Shown: positions 7,842 through 16,774, counted from the first letter of the stretch. The stretch is DNA of 64,000 bases from Streptomyces sp. PH10-H1 (GCF_030063355.1 NZ_JASISZ010000035.1:1-64000); one strand, 5' to 3'. Made by a program: numbers and translations. Notes: generated by a model not told the origin, from the letters alone.

Positions 7842-8813
7842 TTACTTCTTGACCTGGCCTTCCTTCAGCCACACCTGGTCGAGGTTGACGCCGCACTTGT
7901 TGCCCGGCGCGCAGGTGAGCGCGAGGGTGTTGGAACCCTTCTTGAGGTCCACCCACGCGTACGTGGTGTTCCCCCATGCCTTCGACCAGTCGGTGTAGCT
8001 GCCGTAATTGCGCATCTTCATCGGATTGGTGCGGGCCTTGCCGTTCTCACTGAGGGTGAGGCCGGCGTCCTCGCCCGCGTTGCCGTAGCTGACGAAGTAC
8101 GTGTACGTACCGTCCTTGGGCACGTCGAAGGTCCAGGTGACGGACGCGCCGACGGTGGTCATGCCGCCCGCGTACGCGCCACCCGACGCCTTGGCGCCCG
8201 GCTGCTCGGTGCTCTTCACGGCCCCGCCGGACAGCCCGAGCGAAGCGGCGTCCACGACCTGGGAGGAGAACGTGGTGGGAGCGGTGGCGGACTGGCTCGG
8301 CGAGGCGGAGGCGCTCGTGGACGCCGAGGGAGTCGGGTTGTTCTTCGCCTCGTCCTGCTTCCCCGATCCACCCGTCATCGCATAGCCGATACCGACGGCT
8401 ACGGCCACGACCACGGCGATCGCGCCGATCATCAGCCCCTTGCGGTTCGGACCCGGCGCGGGCCCGTCCCCGCCGCCGCGCGGTCCCGGCCCGTCCGGCG
8501 GACGCGGCCCGTAATGCGTCTGGGACTGCTGTGGCTGCTGGGACTGCTGTGGCACGTAGCCCTGGCCCTGACCCTGGTTCTGGCCCTGGTCGTAGCCGGA
8601 CTGCTGCTGCGGGTAGCCGTAGCCGCCCTGCTGCGGACGGCGCTCGCCGACCCGCTGGACCTGGTTGTACGAGGTACGGGGCACGCCCGGCTGTGCCACC
8701 GTCGCGCCCTCTGGAGCTGCCGCCCCGGGAACCTCGCCCTCGCCGCCCTCCGAGCGGTACAAGTACGCGAAGGGGTCGTCGTTCTCAGAGGCGCCGTTAT
8801 TGCCGGCCGTCAT
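7842..8813 (-). CDS. Membrane-anchored protein with C-terminal carbohydrate-binding module
   Basis: This is a 323-residue single-pass protein. Residues 1-130 are cytoplasmic and low in complexity, opening MTAGNNGASENDDPFAYLY, then a Gln/Gly/Tyr-rich stretch. One membrane helix (GLMIGAIAVVVAVAVGIGY) follows, then a Ser/Thr/Pro linker and a beta-sandwich module of about 125 residues resembling CBM35/CBM6 (FDVPKDGTYTYFVSYGN near its start, VNLDQVWL at its end). The ATG at 8813 has AGGGAG 10 bases upstream and is preferred to 8861. It converges with the PfkB gene with a 19-bp gap. The role is probably cell-surface sugar or cell-wall binding. There is no catalytic domain. Confidence 0.82.
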   Translation of the reverse strand: MTAGNNGASENDDPFAYLYRSEGGEGEVPGAAAPEGATVAQPGVPRTSYNQVQRVGERRPQQGGYGYPQQQSGYDQGQNQGQGQGYVPQQSQQPQQSQTHYGPRPPDGPGPRGGGDGPAPGPNRKGLMIGAIAVVVAVAVGIGYAMTGGSGKQDEAKNNPTPSASTSASASPSQSATAPTTFSSQVVDAASLGLSGGAVKSTEQPGAKASGGAYAGGMTTVGASVTWTFDVPKDGTYTYFVSYGNAGEDAGLTLSENGKARTNPMKMRNYGSYTDWSKAWGNTTYAWVDLKKGSNTLALTCAPGNKCGVNLDQVWLKEGQVKK

Positions 8814-9051
8814 CCGCTGTTCACTCCCTAATTGCACATGCCCATCGAGGCGCGGGTGCACCCATGGCTCATGATCGATTAGTCCGCGGCGCGGTCACAA
8901 GGCCTGCGCTCTCGCTTCCGCAGCGTCGCGGGCGGACATGTTTGACCCACGGAACCCTACCCGGGTCGAGGGACTGCCCGCTCTGGCCTTCGACGCATCA
9001 CCCGGTCGTTCCGGTTCCCCTGTGACAGGACGCACGTCCTACGGTGGTCCC

Positions 9052-10092
9052 GTGATCGACGACGACGGCTCCGGATGGACCGGCTGGCGGAACGCCACAG
9101 AACGCGCCCTCTACGGCCCCGGGGGCTTCTTCGTGCGGGAACGGCCCGCCGCGCACTTCCGTACCTCCGTGCACGCCTCCCCGCTCTTCGCACGGGCCGT
9201 CGCAGAACTGCTGCTCCGTGTGGACCGGGCCCTGTCCCGGCCGGACGAGCTGGCGCTCGTCGACATCGGCGCGGGGGCCGGCGAGCTCCTGACCGGCGTC
9301 CTGGGCGCCCTGCCGGACGACGTGGCCGCCCGGGTCAGGCCGCACGCCGTCGAGCGGGCCGCGCGCCCCGCCGGTCTCGACGACCGCGTCAGCTGGACCT
9401 CCGCTCCCCCGCGGGGCGTACGCGGGCTGCTGTTCGCCAACGAATGGCTCGACAACATCCCCGTCGACATCGCCGAGACCGACGAGGCCGGCGAACCCCG
9501 CTACGTCCTCGTACTCCCCGCCGACGGCCAGGAGCGCCTCGGCGGGCCGCTGCGTGACGAGGACGCGGCCTGGCTGCGGCGCTGGTGGCCGATCGCGGGA
9601 GCGCCCGGCGCCCGCGCCGAGATCGGGCAACCCCGCGACGCCGCCTGGGCGGCGGCGGCCGGGTCGCTGGACGCCGGGCTGGCCGTCGCCGTCGACTACG
9701 CCCATGAACGGGACGCGCGGCCCCCGTACGGCACCCTCACCGGCTTCCGCGACGGCCGCGAGGTGCCCCCGGTGCCGGACGGCTCCTGCGATCTCACCTC
9801 GCACGTCGCCCTCGACGCCGTCGCCTCCTGCGCCCCGCCGATCACCCCGGGTGTGACCTCGCCCACCACCGCGCTGATCACCCAGCGCGCCGCCCTCCGC
9901 GCTCTCGGCGTCTCCGGGGCCCGCCCGCCCCTCGCCCTCGCCTCCACCGACCCCCGCGGCTACCTCCGCGGCCTCGCCGCCGCCGGCGAGGCCGCGGAAC
10001 TCACCGACCCCGGCGGCCTCGGCGCCTTCCGCTGGCTCGCCACCCCGGTCGGCGGCGCCTGCCACGGCCTGCTGACCGATGGGCCCTCCTGA
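9052..10092 (+). CDS. SAM-dependent methyltransferase, MidA/NdufAF7-like
   Basis: This 346-residue class I methyltransferase has motif I as LVDIGAGAGELLTGVL. It follows a family-typical entry segment (RERPAAHFRTSVHASPLFARAV) and is followed by LLFANEWLDNIPVDI, the N-E-x-x-D-x-x-P signature of the MidA / NDUFAF7 family. In mitochondria NDUFAF7 methylates an arginine of the complex I NDUFS2 subunit, the homologue of NuoD. The next gene here is nuoD, so a NuoD-modifying role is an attractive inference. The GTG at 9052 is chosen because residues before it are not family-like; the ribosome site is weak. Confidence 0.8.
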   Translation: MIDDDGSGWTGWRNATERALYGPGGFFVRERPAAHFRTSVHASPLFARAVAELLLRVDRALSRPDELALVDIGAGAGELLTGVLGALPDDVAARVRPHAVERAARPAGLDDRVSWTSAPPRGVRGLLFANEWLDNIPVDIAETDEAGEPRYVLVLPADGQERLGGPLRDEDAAWLRRWWPIAGAPGARAEIGQPRDAAWAAAAGSLDAGLAVAVDYAHERDARPPYGTLTGFRDGREVPPVPDGSCDLTSHVALDAVASCAPPITPGVTSPTTALITQRAALRALGVSGARPPLALASTDPRGYLRGLAAAGEAAELTDPGGLGAFRWLATPVGGACHGLLTDGPS

Positions 10093-10150
10093 CCGACGAG
10101 CCCTGATCGACGCGGCCCCGACCGGTGGGCCGGCCGACGATCGGGAGGGA

Positions 10151-10185
10151 CAGCCCGCCCGCAAGCGGGGCCGGAGGGCGGGCTG
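10151..10185 (+). other. Inverted repeat covering the nuoD ribosome-binding site
   Basis: CAGCCCGCC at 10151-10159 can pair with GGCGGGCTG at 10177-10185, enclosing the GGAGGG (10173-10178) that serves the NuoD start. An alternative tighter hairpin CCCGC-AA-GCGGG (10158-10169) would leave the ribosome site free. It could be a terminator of the methyltransferase transcript or a translational switch. Confidence 0.45.
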
Positions 10186-10199
10186 ACAGAATGCCCCCC

Positions 10200-11342
10200 A
10201 TGACGGAGACCACGATCGGCATCGGTGGCGCGGCCGAAGGCACCGACATGGTGCTGAACATCGGCCCCCAGCACCCCTCCACGCACGGAGTGCTCCGATT
10301 GCGCATCGTTCTGGACGGCGAGCGGATCATCACCGCCGAGCCGGTCGTCGGTTATATGCACCGCGGCGCGGAGAAGCTGTTCGAGGCGCGGGACTACCGC
10401 CAGATCATCATGCTGGCCAACCGCCACGACTGGCTGTCGGCGTTCTCCAACGAGCTGGGCGTCGTGATGGCCGTCGAGCGGATGCTCGGCATGGAGGTCC
10501 CGGAGCGCGCGGTGTGGACGCGCACGCTCCTCGCCGAGCTGAACCGGGTACTCAACCATCTGATGTTCCTCGGCTCATACCCCCTCGAACTGGGCGGTAT
10601 CACCGCCGTGTTCTACGCGTTCCGGGAGCGCGAGGAACTGCAGAACGTCATGGAGGAGATCTCCGGCGGCCGGATGCACTACATGTTCAACCGGGTCGGC
10701 GGTCTCAAGGAGGATCTGCCGAACGGCTGGCTCGGCCGGGCCCGGCACGCGATCGCGCAGGTCCGGTCGCGGATGAGCCGCTTCGACGACCTGGTCCTGG
10801 GCAACGAGATCTTCCGGGGCCGTACCCGCGGCGTGGGCACGCTGTCGGCCGAGGCGGTGCACGGCTTCGGCGTGAGCGGGCCGATCGCCCGCGCCTCGGG
10901 CGTGGACTTCGACCTGCGCCGTGACGAGCCGTATCTGGCGTATGCGGAGCTGCAGGACACGCTGAAGGTGGTGACCCGCACCGAGGGCGACTGCCTGGCC
11001 CGCTTCGAGGTGCTGCTCGCCCAGACGCACAACGCCCTGGACCTGGCGGACGCGTGCCTGGACCGGATCGGCGAGCTGCCGCAGGGGCCGATCAACCAGC
11101 GGCTGCCCAAGGTGCTGAAGGCCCCGGAGGGCCACACGTACGCATGGACCGAGAACCCGCTGGGGCTGAACGGCTACTACCTGGTCTCGAAGGGCGAGAA
11201 GACCCCGTACCGGCTCAAGCTGCGCTCGGCGTCGTACAACAACATCCAGGCGCTGACGGTGCTGCTGCCGGGCACGCTGATCGCGGACATGGTGGCGATC
11301 CTGGGCTCGATGTTCTTCGTCGTGGGAGACGTCGACAAGTAG
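10200..11342 (+). CDS. nuoD: NADH-quinone oxidoreductase subunit D, stand-alone paralogue
   Basis: This 380-residue protein is the 49-kDa-type subunit of complex I, which helps form the quinone site in the peripheral arm. Family motifs are LNIGPQHPSTHGVLRL, VVGYMHRGAEKL, RDYRQIIMLANRHDWLSAF, ELNRVLNHLMFLG and the C-terminal LPGTLIADMVAILGSMFFVVGDVDK. The start is ATG 10200; an in-frame ATG at 10191 is closer to the GGAGGG and is possible. No other nuo gene is next to it, so this is the isolated NuoD copy that many streptomycetes carry in addition to the nuoA-N operon. Confidence 0.92.
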   Translation: MTETTIGIGGAAEGTDMVLNIGPQHPSTHGVLRLRIVLDGERIITAEPVVGYMHRGAEKLFEARDYRQIIMLANRHDWLSAFSNELGVVMAVERMLGMEVPERAVWTRTLLAELNRVLNHLMFLGSYPLELGGITAVFYAFREREELQNVMEEISGGRMHYMFNRVGGLKEDLPNGWLGRARHAIAQVRSRMSRFDDLVLGNEIFRGRTRGVGTLSAEAVHGFGVSGPIARASGVDFDLRRDEPYLAYAELQDTLKVVTRTEGDCLARFEVLLAQTHNALDLADACLDRIGELPQGPINQRLPKVLKAPEGHTYAWTENPLGLNGYYLVSKGEKTPYRLKLRSASYNNIQALTVLLPGTLIADMVAILGSMFFVVGDVDK

Positions 11343-11347
11343 ACCGG

Positions 11348-11369
11348 CGGCCGGGCGTACGCCCGGCCG
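11348..11369. terminator. Bidirectional terminator between nuoD and the coiled-coil gene
   Basis: The 22-bp perfect palindrome CGGCCGGGCG-TA-CGCCCGGCCG fills the 27-bp gap between the convergent genes and abuts the stop codon of the minus-strand gene at 11370. No U-run follows, as is usual for Streptomyces hairpins. Confidence 0.75.
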
Positions 11370-12365
11370 TTACGACGTGGCCCGCAGCTCGCTGACGTCG
11401 ATCTGCTCGGTCTCGTCGTGCACGGTGAGATCGATGACCTCGCCCGCGACCTGCGCCTCGTGTTCCGCGTAGGCCTCCTCGCCGACCACGTCGGCGAGGT
11501 CCTGCGCGGCGGCGGACTTCTGGGCGTTCTGGGTGCCGAAGAAGTCGAAGCCGCCGAGCGCGCGGCTGGCGGATCCGGAGCGGTGGGGGTGCGAGTAAGG
11601 CAGTACGGCGGCCGCCACAGCCGGTACGAGGCGGTGCTCACGGACCGGCAACGAGGCGGAGGCGCCCGTCCGCTCGGAGCGCGAGTGCACCGTGGACGGC
11701 TCCGCCGCCGCGTGCCGCCCCTGGGGCTCGTCGTCACCGCCGGCACCGTCCGAGCCGCCGGAGGCCGCGGCGTCGCGGCGCCTGGCCTCCTCGACGGTGC
11801 GCAGGGCCTGCTGACGGGCGGCGTTGCGGCCGAGGTTGAGCAGGGCCTCGTCCGCCTTGAGGAACGCGGCCGGGCTGATGGCCGAGGAGGCGATGGCCAG
11901 CGGTGCCTTGGCTGCTTCCAGCGCGAGCTGGCGGCGGCCTTCGAGGGCGCGGGCGCGCTCGCTCTCGGCGGTGGCGTAGCGGCGGAGCAGGGCGGCGTGT
12001 TCGGTGCGCAGCCGGCCCAGCTCGCCGCGCTTGGCGCTGAGCTTGGTGTCGAGGCGGACGCGCAGCTCCCGGGACTCGTCGAGGTCCATCTCGAGCTCGG
12101 CTATGCGTTCATCGGCGCGCCACTCGTCGCGGGCGCGTGCCGTGGTGAGGTCGGCGACCCGCCGTCCCGCCGCCCGGTCCCACGAGCGGGCCATGACCGC
12201 ACCGCCGCAGGCGGCCGCCGCCGCTGCCGCGACGATCGCGCGGAGCACGACCGGATCGGCGCTCAGCCAGGCCGCGGCGACGCAGGCCACCGCGGACCCG
12301 GCGAACGTCAGCGGGGGCAGCAGCCGGTGCAGCGGGGGGGAATGGCGGTGGCGTCCACGTGGCAT
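11370..12365 (-). CDS. Membrane-anchored coiled-coil protein of unknown function
   Basis: This is a 331-residue protein. Two adjacent hydrophobic segments near residues 18-35 and 40-58 form a membrane hairpin or anchor. Residues about 70-150 are a charged heptad region (ERIAELEMDLDESRELRVRL, then KLSAKRGELGRLRTEHAALLRRY), a probable coiled coil. The remainder is Ala/Glu/Ser-rich and likely disordered, with an acidic C-terminus. No enzymatic motif is visible. It looks like a conserved streptomycete cell-envelope protein; I do not recognise a named family. Confidence 0.75.
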   Translation of the reverse strand: MPRGRHRHSPPLHRLLPPLTFAGSAVACVAAAWLSADPVVLRAIVAAAAAAACGGAVMARSWDRAAGRRVADLTTARARDEWRADERIAELEMDLDESRELRVRLDTKLSAKRGELGRLRTEHAALLRRYATAESERARALEGRRQLALEAAKAPLAIASSAISPAAFLKADEALLNLGRNAARQQALRTVEEARRRDAAASGGSDGAGGDDEPQGRHAAAEPSTVHSRSERTGASASLPVREHRLVPAVAAAVLPYSHPHRSGSASRALGGFDFFGTQNAQKSAAAQDLADVVGEEAYAEHEAQVAGEVIDLTVHDETEQIDVSELRATS

Positions 12366-12578
12366 GGCTCGAAACTAGCGTGCGAATGGGACGCGTGGGA
12401 CCCCGGAGTCCGATTTACCGCCGTGTCACCCACAACGGATGGGGCGACGAATACGGAGGGTATCCGGACCAACACCATGTGTTTCCGTCAATGCCCCCCG
12501 TGATCCGCCGCGTCCGGTTATGGATCTTGCCGTTCCGGAGCCTGTTCCGGGCCGGTCGCGCCGGCCGGGCCGGGTGCG

Positions 12579-13547
12579 TCAGCTCTTGATCAGATTCTTG
12601 GACTTCAGGTACGCGGCGGCGACGTCGGCCGGCTTCTGGCGCTCCGCGTCCACCTTCTTGTTGAGGTCGGTCAGATCGGCGGTGGTCAGCGCCGCGGTCA
12701 GCTTTCCGAGCACCGTGGCGATGTCGGCCGAGCCGGCGCCCTTGGCATTCACCACGGGAAGCAGGTTGTCCGCGTTCTGCAGCTTCTTGTCGTCCTCGAG
12801 GAGCACCAGGTTGAACTGGTCGAGCGTGGCGTCCGTGGTCGTGGTCAGCACCAGCTGGTCGGTCCCGTCCTTGACGGCCTGCTTGGCCTGCGGGGTGCCG
12901 ACGCCCTTGGGGTCGATGCCGGTGATGTCGATGCCGTACTTGCTCTTCAGGCCCGGCGAGCAGAAGGGGCGGTCGGGGCATTCGTCCCCCGCGGCCAGCT
13001 TGACCTTGATCTTGGATGCCCCGAGATCGGAAAGGGTCTTGAGCTTGTGCTGGGCGGCGAAGTCCTTGTTGACGGCGAAAGCGTTCTGGTCGACGGCGGA
13101 ACCGGCTTCGAGCACCTTCAGGCCCTTGGGCTCGGCGAACGTGCTGAGCGCCTTCACGGTGGACGTCACATCGGCGGAGGCGACCGGGGTGGCCTTGGGG
13201 CCGTTCTGCTTGGTGTTGAAGAATTCGGCGAGCGTCGCCGCGTACTCCGGCACGATGTCGATCTGGCCCTTTTCCAGCGCCGGTTCATAGAGCTCGCGGT
13301 TCTTGAGCGTCTGTACCGAGGTGGAGTAGCCGGCGTCCTTGAGGATCTGCGCGTAGAGCTCGGCGAGCACCGCGCTCTCGGTGAATCCGGCGGAGCCGAT
13401 CACCAGCGAGCCCTTCTTGTCCCCGGACGGGGAGGACGTGCTGGAGCCGGACTTCTTCTCCAGGGTGTCGCCACCGCAGCCCGTAACTCCGGTGAGCAGC
13501 AGTGCGGCGGCAGCGGCCACCATGGTGACGCGCAGCGTCGGGTTCAT
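12579..13547 (-). CDS. Glycine betaine/osmoprotectant-binding lipoprotein
   Basis: This 322-residue type II (OpuAC/OpuBC-like) solute-binding protein has a signal peptide with lipobox TGC at LTGVTGC. The mature domain begins LVIGSAGFTESAVLAELYAQIL and contains YEPALEKGQIDIVPEYAATL, which is typical of quaternary-ammonium binders of the ProX/OpuBC class. The ATG at 13547 has GGAG 5 bases upstream. It is the last gene of a minus-strand operon (permease, permease, binding protein) divergent from the ATPase at 15199. The import substrate is probably glycine betaine or choline; exact specificity is not readable. Confidence 0.88.
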   Translation of the reverse strand: MNPTLRVTMVAAAAALLLTGVTGCGGDTLEKKSGSSTSSPSGDKKGSLVIGSAGFTESAVLAELYAQILKDAGYSTSVQTLKNRELYEPALEKGQIDIVPEYAATLAEFFNTKQNGPKATPVASADVTSTVKALSTFAEPKGLKVLEAGSAVDQNAFAVNKDFAAQHKLKTLSDLGASKIKVKLAAGDECPDRPFCSPGLKSKYGIDITGIDPKGVGTPQAKQAVKDGTDQLVLTTTTDATLDQFNLVLLEDDKKLQNADNLLPVVNAKGAGSADIATVLGKLTAALTTADLTDLNKKVDAERQKPADVAAAYLKSKNLIKS

Positions 13548-13599
13548 CGGTTCTCCATCCAAAGGGCCCCGGTCGGGGTGGGTCTGGTCACGGTCACGG

Positions 13600-14301
13600 T
13601 CACGTCGAGCTGGGGAGAACGGCGGCCACCCGGGTGGGGTGACGGCGTCGCATCGGGTCGAGCAGCCACTGGAGTGCGATGAAGATGCCCTCGATCAGCA
13701 GGGCCAGTCCCGCCACGAGTACCGCTCCGGCCACCACCTGCGGGGTGATCTGGCGGTTGAAGCCCGCCGTGATGATCCGGCCGAGACCGCCGCCGCCCGC
13801 CATGGCGGCGATGGTCGCGGTGGCCACCACCTGGACCGCAGCGGACCGTACACCCGTCCAGATCAGCGGAAAGGCCAGCGGCAGCTCGACACTGAACAGC
13901 AGCTGACTGCCCGTCATCCCCATACCACGGGCGGCCTCGACGACATCGCGGTCGGCCTCGCGCATGCCGACGTAGGCGTTGGTCATCAGCGGCGGCACGG
14001 CGAACAGCACCAGCGCGATGATCGTCGGCCAGTCGCTGCCCGAGCCCATCGCGAACATCAGCAGCACCAGGATCGCGAACGTGGGCACCGCGCGGCCCAC
14101 GTTGGAGATGTTCACCGCGATGGCCCCGCCCTTGCCGAGGTGGCCGAGGACGATGGCGATCGGCAGCGCGATCAGGCAGGCCAGCGCCAGGCACACGACC
14201 GTGAAGTACACATGCTCGCCGAGCCGGTGCCACACCCCGTCCGTGCCATGCCAGTTGGCGCTGTCGTTCAGCCAGTCCCAGGCTCCGGAGACCGCGTTCA
14301 T
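13600..14301 (-). CDS. Osmoprotectant ABC transporter permease
   Basis: This 233-residue inner-membrane permease is of the OpuBB/ProW type with about six hydrophobic segments. The ABC permease EAA-type loop is EAARGMGMTGSQLLFSVELPLAFPLIWTG (positions 13844-13930 on the minus strand). Its ATG shares one base with the stop of the upstream permease (TGATG), indicating translational coupling. It pairs with that permease and the CBS-type ATPase to form the betaine importer. Confidence 0.88.
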   Translation of the reverse strand: MNAVSGAWDWLNDSANWHGTDGVWHRLGEHVYFTVVCLALACLIALPIAIVLGHLGKGGAIAVNISNVGRAVPTFAILVLLMFAMGSGSDWPTIIALVLFAVPPLMTNAYVGMREADRDVVEAARGMGMTGSQLLFSVELPLAFPLIWTGVRSAAVQVVATATIAAMAGGGGLGRIITAGFNRQITPQVVAGAVLVAGLALLIEGIFIALQWLLDPMRRRHPTRVAAVLPSST

Positions 14302-14978
14302 CAGGCCGCCTTCCTGCTCCGCGCCCACGGGGTGAGCAGCCACTGCACACCCAGCAGCAGCACATCGGCCGCGATCGCGATGGCCACGCAGATCACCGAG
14401 GCGGTGAGCACCTGCGCCTTGAAGATGGTGTCGATCCCGGTGTAGATGAGATTGCCGAGACCGCCGTAGTTGATGATCGCCCCGACCGTGGTCAGCGCCA
14501 CCGTCGAGACGGTCGCGATCCGCAGGCCGGCCATCAGCGCGGGCAGCGACAACGGCAGTTCCACCGCGAACAGCAGCCGCAGCGGCCCGTAGCCCATGCC
14601 GCGGGCGGCTTCCCGTACGTCCTCGGGTACGGATTCCAGGCCGGCGATGATGTTGCGCACCAGAATCGTCAGGGAGTAGAGCACCAGGCCGGTGATGACG
14701 ACCGCCGGGGAGATGCCGAAGACGGGCAGCAGCAGCGAGAACATGGCCAGCGAGGGCACCGTGTACAGAACGGTCGCCAGTCCCAGCACCGGGCCCGCCA
14801 GCGGCTTCCAGCGCCGCGCGATCAGCGCGACCGGGAACGCGATGAGCAGCCCGAGGGCCACCGACACCGCCGTGAGCCACAAGTGCTGGACGGTCGCATC
14901 AGTCAGCTCATGGCTTCGCGTGCGCAGATATTCACCGCAGATCCAGTCGTTCGCCACCAGGCAGCTCTGCTTCGCCAT
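14301..14978 (-). CDS. Osmoprotectant ABC transporter permease
   Basis: This 225-residue permease is of the same family as its downstream neighbour. It has hydrophobic segments around HLWLTAVSVALGLLIAFPVAL and later, and the EAA loop EAARGMGYGPLRLLFAVELP. The ATG at 14978 is supported by GGAGGTGA 5-7 bases upstream; longer frames run into the tandem repeat leader. It is the first gene of the minus-strand betaine-uptake operon and the heteromeric partner of the second permease. Confidence 0.88.
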   Translation of the reverse strand: MAKQSCLVANDWICGEYLRTRSHELTDATVQHLWLTAVSVALGLLIAFPVALIARRWKPLAGPVLGLATVLYTVPSLAMFSLLLPVFGISPAVVITGLVLYSLTILVRNIIAGLESVPEDVREAARGMGYGPLRLLFAVELPLSLPALMAGLRIATVSTVALTTVGAIINYGGLGNLIYTGIDTIFKAQVLTASVICVAIAIAADVLLLGVQWLLTPWARSRKAA

Positions 14979-14999
14979 GCCCCTCACCTCCCCGCTCCG

Positions 15000-15035
15000 G
15001 TCCGTACATCCGTCCGTACATCCGTCCGTATATTT
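15000..15035. repeat. 12-bp tandem repeat in the divergent opu-type promoter region
   Basis: Two exact units of GTCCGTACATCC and a third diverged unit (GTCCGTATATTT) lie between the permease and ATPase starts, 22 bases upstream of the permease start codon. The position suits spacing or regulator binding, but slippage origin is equally possible. Confidence 0.8.
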
Positions 15036-15198
15036 GTCCCCAGGCAGCCCTGCGGCCGCCGCGTGGACCGACCCTATCCGGCGGCTGTGACAATCCGGCC
15101 AGTCCGCCATGCAGCTGCAATACTCCCGACACTTTTCCGGGCCGGAACCCGGGAAGAGTACGGTCTTGAGAACCCGTCAGTGAGGATTCCAGGCGCCG

Positions 15199-16359
15199 AT
15201 GATCCGATTCGAGAACGTCACCAAGCGATACCCGGACGGCACGACCGCCGTCGACGACCTGTCGTTCGAGGTCGCGGAAGGCGAGCTGGTCACGCTGGTG
15301 GGACCGTCCGGCTGTGGCAAGACGACCACGATGAAGATGGTCAACCGGCTCATCGAGCCCACCTCCGGCCGGATTCTGGTGGAGGGAGAGGACATCGCCT
15401 CCATCGACCCCGTAAAGCTGCGCCGCCGGATCGGCTACGTCATCCAGCAGGTTGGCCTGTTCCCGCACAAGAGCGTGCTGGAGAACACCGCGACGGTGCC
15501 CGCGCTGCTCGGCTGGAAGCGTGCCAAGGCCCGTGAGCGCGCGGCCGAGCTGCTGGACCTGGTCGGCCTCGACCCGTCCGTGTACGGCGACCGGTACCCC
15601 GATCAGCTGTCCGGCGGGCAGCGGCAGCGGGTCGGGGTGGCGCGCGCGCTGGCCGCGGACCCGCCGGTGCTGCTGATGGACGAACCGTTCGGCGCCGTCG
15701 ACCCCGTGGTGCGCGAGCGGCTGCAGTCGGAGTTCCTGAAGCTGCAGGCCACCGTCCGCAAGACCGTGCTCTTCGTGACGCACGACATCGAGGAGGCGGT
15801 CAGGCTCGGTGACCGGATCGCCGTGTACGGCAGCGGCCGCGTCGAGCAGTTCGACACCCCCGCCACGGTGCTGGGCGCTCCCGCCACTCCGTACGTCGCC
15901 GATTTCGTCGGTGCCGACCGCGGGCTCAAGCGGCTGTCCGTGACCGAGATCCAGCTCGCCGACCTGGAACAGCCGCCCACCGTACGGCTCGACGACCCGG
16001 TCGGGACCGCCGCCGCGCGGATGCGCGCGGAGGGCTCGCGCTGGGCGGTCGTCCTCGGCGCCGACGGCGCGCTGCACGGCTGGATCACCGTCGACGCGCT
16101 GCTCGGCAAGGGCTCCACGGTGCGTGACCACGCCCGTCGCATGGAGGCGTGGGTGCCCATCGGCGCGACGCTCAAGCGGGCGTTCAGCGCCATGCTGCAG
16201 TACGACGCGGGGTGGATCGCTGTCGTCGACGGCGATCACTTCCTCGGCGTACTGACGCCGGCCCGGCTGCACGAGGCACTGCGCCGCTCGATCGACGCGG
16301 ACGCCCACGGCGCGGACCGCGCCGACGTCACGATCGAGACGATCGAACGGGCCGGCTAG
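15199..16359 (+). CDS. Betaine ABC transporter ATPase with CBS domains
   Basis: This 386-residue ATPase is of the OpuCA/ProV type. Its motifs are Walker A GPSGCGKTT (about residues 35-43), Q-loop, signature LSGGQ, Walker B LLMDEPFGAVD and switch VTHDIEEAV. Residues about 255-375 form two CBS motifs (VGTAAARMRAEGSRWAVVLG and a second copy ending DGDHFLGVLTPARL). CBS domains in OpuCA/OpuA sense ionic strength or nucleotide and gate transport. It is transcribed divergently from the binding protein and permeases, an unusual split for this system. The ATG at 15199 has only a weak ribosome site. Confidence 0.9.
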   Translation: MIRFENVTKRYPDGTTAVDDLSFEVAEGELVTLVGPSGCGKTTTMKMVNRLIEPTSGRILVEGEDIASIDPVKLRRRIGYVIQQVGLFPHKSVLENTATVPALLGWKRAKARERAAELLDLVGLDPSVYGDRYPDQLSGGQRQRVGVARALAADPPVLLMDEPFGAVDPVVRERLQSEFLKLQATVRKTVLFVTHDIEEAVRLGDRIAVYGSGRVEQFDTPATVLGAPATPYVADFVGADRGLKRLSVTEIQLADLEQPPTVRLDDPVGTAAARMRAEGSRWAVVLGADGALHGWITVDALLGKGSTVRDHARRMEAWVPIGATLKRAFSAMLQYDAGWIAVVDGDHFLGVLTPARLHEALRRSIDADAHGADRADVTIETIERAG

Positions 16360-16366
16360 GTCCTGT

Positions 16367-16381
16367 CCGGCCCTAGGCCGG
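16367..16381. terminator. Short hairpin between ATPase and rhodanese genes
   Basis: CCGGCC-CTA-GGCCGG sits in the 13-bp gap of the convergent pair and overlaps the rhodanese stop codon. It is a small but GC-rich stem that probably works in both directions. Confidence 0.5.
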
Positions 16382-16774
16382 CGGGATCACCGGCAGCCCC
16401 GCGGCGCGCCACGCCTGGAATCCCCCGTTCAGGTCCGTGGCGTGGTCCAGCCCCAGTTGCTGCAAGGAAACGGCGGCGAGGCTGGAGGCGTAGCCCTCGT
16501 TGCAGATCACCACGATCGTCAGATCGTGGCCGGTCGCCTCCGGGAGCCGGTGGTCGCCGAGCGGGTCCAGCCGCCATTCCAGTTCATTGCGCTCCACGAC
16601 CAGCGCACCCGGGATGAGCCCGTCCCGGTCGCGCAGCGCCGCGTAGCGGATGTCGACCAGGACGGCGCCGTTCGCGGCGGCGTCGGCGGCGCCCTGCGCG
16701 TCGAGGCGCCGCAGCTTGGTCCTGACCCGGGCCAGGTGGTCGTCGATGCTCCGGGCGTGTTCGGGGACGGTCAC
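16373..16774 (-). CDS. Rhodanese-domain protein
   Basis: This 133-residue single-domain sulfurtransferase has the CH2A-like VLVDIRYAALRDRDGLIPGALVVERNELEW and an active-site loop ICNEGYASS with the catalytic cysteine, ending with NGGFQAWRAAGLPV. The GTG start overlaps the stop of the upstream cysteine-dioxygenase-like gene by 4 bases, so the pair is translationally coupled. A joint role in cysteine or sulfane-sulfur oxidation is inferred from this coupling; the physiological acceptor is unknown. Confidence 0.88.
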   Translation of the reverse strand: MTVPEHARSIDDHLARVRTKLRRLDAQGAADAAANGAVLVDIRYAALRDRDGLIPGALVVERNELEWRLDPLGDHRLPEATGHDLTIVVICNEGYASSLAAVSLQQLGLDHATDLNGGFQAWRAAGLPVIPPA

